NCBI GenBank assembly: GCA_018677115.1
Contig: JAHHOC010000113.1
Span: 1-8,302 of the forward strand
Source of the DNA: Arenicella sp.
GTDB lineage: Bacteria > Pseudomonadota > Gammaproteobacteria > Arenicellales > Arenicellaceae
DNA: 8,302 nt
Direction of reading: 5' to 3'
Positions 7,008-8,302 of this stretch are shown piece after piece. A program made the position numbers and the translations under genes. Positions within the stretch are counted from its first letter, which is position 1. The number at the start of each line of letters is the position of its first letter. The notes beneath the pieces were generated by a model that did not search any database, was not told the origin of the DNA, and saw only the letters and a list, made by a program, of their open reading frames with translations.

Positions 7008-7553
7008 ATGAACCCGAAACCGCCGCTATTTCCCTATCGGGGCATACTACCCACCATCCACTCTACTGTGTTCATTGCGCAAACAGCAGCTGTCATCGGT
7101 GATGTTTGTATCGGCCAGAAATCAGGAGTGTGGTACGGGTGCGTAGTGCGTGGGGATGTGAATGAAATCCGCATCGGCAGGGGTACCAACATCCAGGACC
7201 TGACCATGATTCATTGTGCTGAACGCGGTCAGGGAACTTATTTGGGAGACGATATAACGGTCGGCCATTCAGCTGTACTGCATGCTTGCTCTATTGAGGA
7301 CCGCGCCTTTATCGGTATTCAGGCCTGTGTGATGGACGATTGCATTGTGGAAGAAGAGGCTATGGTAGCGGCCGGGGCACTGGTCACTCCCGGAAAAATT
7401 GTAAGGGCGGGAGAAGTTTGGGCAGGCCGCCCCGCCAAAAAACTTCGCGATGTGAGCGACGTAGACCGGAAATTTTTTGCCATCAATCGGGAGCGCTATG
7501 AACGCTTGGGCCAGCAATACTTAGCAGAGCAATTCGGCACCAATGGCAACTAG
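7008..7553 (+). CDS. Gamma-class carbonic anhydrase-like protein (YrdA/PaaY family)
   Basis: This 181-residue protein is a left-handed beta-helix of hexapeptide repeats, close in length to E. coli YrdA. Conserved landmarks are VIGDVCIGQKSGVWYGCVVRGD (20-residue core at 29-48, ending in the R49-D50 pair), NIQD at 61-64, GHSAVLHAC at 86-94 and AAGALVTPGK at 121-130, followed by WAGRPAKKLR. The three His that bind the metal in Cam-type enzymes are present as H69, H87 and H92, so a zinc or iron site at trimer interfaces is expected. Many YrdA-like proteins show little or no carbonic anhydrase activity, so catalysis is not certain. The C-terminal tail 153-175 is a helix that normally packs on the trimer. 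It overlaps the next gene by 11 bases, suggesting translational coupling. No good ribosome site or promoter is visible upstream. Confidence 0.93.
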   Translation: MNPKPPLFPYRGILPTIHSTVFIAQTAAVIGDVCIGQKSGVWYGCVVRGDVNEIRIGRGTNIQDLTMIHCAERGQGTYLGDDITVGHSAVLHACSIEDRAFIGIQACVMDDCIVEEEAMVAAGALVTPGKIVRAGEVWAGRPAKKLRDVSDVDRKFFAINRERYERLGQQYLAEQFGTNGN

Positions 7554-7998
7554 CAACTGGCGGACTCTGCCCTGGTTTCTCGTTACCTGCCTGATGGTGT
7601 TCCTGTTCGGCGGTCTATTTCAGCCGGGTGACTGGTATGCTGAGTTAAATATTGCCCCCTGGAGTCCCCCCGGCATAGCCTTCCCTATCGTCTGGAGTAT
7701 CCTGTACATAATGATCGCCGTTGCCGGCTGCCTGATCTTCAACAGCGGGCATACCATCCTTAAGGTATTTTGGGCAGTTCAGCTGATAATGAATGCGGGC
7801 TGGTCGTGGATCTTTTTTGGCCAGCACTGGGTAGTGGCCGCGCTGATTGAAATAGTCGCATTGGGCGCGCTGGTATTGTTATTGATAATCGGCTGCTTCC
7901 GGGCCAGACTGAGGTTGGCGGCCTGGCTGCTGTTACCCTATCTGTTATGGCTGGAATTGGCCACAACGCTCAATGCCTATATTGTGCAAATGAATTGA
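7543..7998 (+). CDS. tspO: TspO/MBR family membrane protein (tryptophan-rich sensory protein)
   Basis: This 151-residue protein has five predicted membrane helices (about 9-27, 43-65, 72-93, 97-118, 122-147) and the family's hallmark residues. These are WxPP at 40-43 with FPIVWSILY at 47-55, Q80...N84..W87 with W89-FF, and PYLLW at 132-136 followed by LATTLNAYI. TspO proteins bind porphyrins and related ligands and are linked to tetrapyrrole handling, oxidative stress and, in photosynthetic bacteria, oxygen and light control. The role here is not shown by sequence. The ATG overlaps the end of the carbonic anhydrase-like gene (ATGGCAACTAG), so translation is probably coupled. No strong terminator follows the stop codon. 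I see no pigment or photolyase gene within the window to suggest a light-related role. Confidence 0.94.
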   Translation: MATSNWRTLPWFLVTCLMVFLFGGLFQPGDWYAELNIAPWSPPGIAFPIVWSILYIMIAVAGCLIFNSGHTILKVFWAVQLIMNAGWSWIFFGQHWVVAALIEIVALGALVLLLIIGCFRARLRLAAWLLLPYLLWLELATTLNAYIVQMN

Positions 7999-8085
7999 TG
8001 CTTATGATGCATTGAAAAAATGGCATCCCTGCCAAGAAATTCTCCCCTGGAATCCATATACTGCTATCGCTAACCCTATTATGGA

Positions 8086-8115
8086 TGCAACTACTATAGA
8101 CAATGACACCGCACT
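8086..8115 (+). repeat. Imperfect direct repeat, copy 1
   Basis: This copy shares TGC, then ACT, then an exact TATAGACAA (8095-8103) and an exact CCGCACT (8109-8115) in the same order with copy 2 at 8268-8294. Small insertions separate the blocks. The exact 9-mers are 180 bases apart. Function unknown. Confidence 0.45.
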
Positions 8116-8167
8116 TGTGATCTCCCCAAAAGGGTGATTCACGACGGCTTAATGTTAGCTGCTGGAA

Positions 8168-8199
8168 TTGCCGCAACTGAATTTTAGAAATTGCGGCAA
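8168..8199. repeat. Inverted repeat, 9-bp arms with 14-base loop
   Basis: TTGCCGCAA (8168-8176) and TTGCGGCAA (8191-8199) are perfectly complementary arms. There is no T run after either arm on either strand, so it does not look like a simple terminator. It could be a protein-binding dyad (arm centres about 23 bases apart, roughly two helical turns) or an RNA hairpin. Each arm is itself nearly palindromic (TTGC-C/G-GCAA), so four similar half-sites are present. Confidence 0.6.
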
Positions 8200-8267
8200 C
8201 CGTTCTTGTGAGGCAACTCAACTACCGGCTGGTTAGCAGGCTTTATGTTTGTATGCTGAGTTATTTT

Positions 8268-8294
8268 TGCACTGTATAGACAAAGGGCCGCACT
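8268..8294 (+). repeat. Imperfect direct repeat, copy 2
   Basis: TGCACTG is followed by TATAGACAA (8275-8283) and CCGCACT (8288-8294), matching the block order of copy 1. It lies 8 bases from the window edge. The TATAGA inside it resembles a -10 element but lacks a good -35. Confidence 0.45.
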
Positions 8295-8302
8295 CCTAAC
8301 TT

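Larger units (their letters stand above)
7999..8302. other. 304-base stretch with no convincing gene
   Basis: After tspO there is no supported coding region to the window end. The stretch contains a small bulged hairpin just after tspO (GATGCATT...AATGGCATC, about 8008-8029) without a T run, a 9-bp-arm inverted repeat (8168-8199) and a pair of imperfect direct repeats (8086-8115, 8268-8294). It is T/A-richer near the right end, consistent with the control region of a gene lying beyond the window, but I cannot place a good -35/-10 pair. Confidence 0.6.

Noticed and set aside
7970..8221. Minus-strand open frame of 83 codons after tspO
   Set aside because: It overlaps the end of tspO, has no ribosome site, no recognisable motif, and an unremarkable composition; it is most likely a chance frame.
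8095..8283. Small insertion element with TATAGACAA as 9-bp target duplication
   Set aside because: The enclosed segment has no inverted terminal repeats, and the shared sequence extends beyond the 9-mer on both sides, unlike a target duplication.
8060..8302. Integron attC-like site suggested by the dyad and GTTAG/CTAAC strings
   Set aside because: No pair fits GTTRRRY and RYYYAAC core sites at the right places, and no integrase is seen.

Overview
The window looks like chromosomal housekeeping DNA from a gammaproteobacterium. I infer this from a full-length PolA with active-looking exonuclease domains, a divergent DUF2782 gene beside polA (an arrangement I recall from Pseudomonas), a ZapE-type AFG1 ATPase, and sigma70-like signals. 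Base composition is close to even. A marine or environmental relative of the Pseudomonadales/Cellvibrionales is my guess only; nothing here fixes the genus. I see no transposase, integrase, CRISPR array, tRNA, rRNA or phage gene.

Layout, left to right. From 1 to 5295 everything is on the minus strand, so transcription runs polA (2587-5295), then a membrane-anchored TPR/coiled-coil/NTF2-like protein of the Cds6 family (859-2445), then an L,D-transpeptidase (1-804, cut by the window edge). A terminator-like hairpin overlaps the polA stop codon. A good sigma70-like promoter (2513-2541) lies just beyond it, so the Cds6-type gene and the L,D-transpeptidase probably form their own two-gene cell-wall unit, independent of polA. 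Facing away from polA is a small secreted DUF2782 protein (5402-5785). It converges on zapE (5823-6920, minus), whose last codons and stop form a perfect terminator hairpin. Divergent from zapE is a plus-strand pair that overlaps by 11 bases: a gamma-class carbonic anhydrase-like protein (7008-7553) and a TspO/MBR membrane protein (7543-7998). The last 304 bases hold no convincing gene, but contain a 9-bp-arm inverted repeat and two copies of an imperfect direct repeat.

Functionally there are three themes. One is DNA replication and repair (polA). The second is envelope and division: the L,D-transpeptidase, the Cds6-type partner and ZapE. The third is metal or ligand-linked metabolism (gamma-CA, TspO). 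The most interesting points are the split of catalytic and NTF2-like domains between the two neighbouring cell-wall genes, the doubtful start of the Cds6-type gene with a 16-bp palindrome between its two candidate starts, and the two terminators built into coding 3' ends. I did not find a clearly new system; most of the window is conventional.
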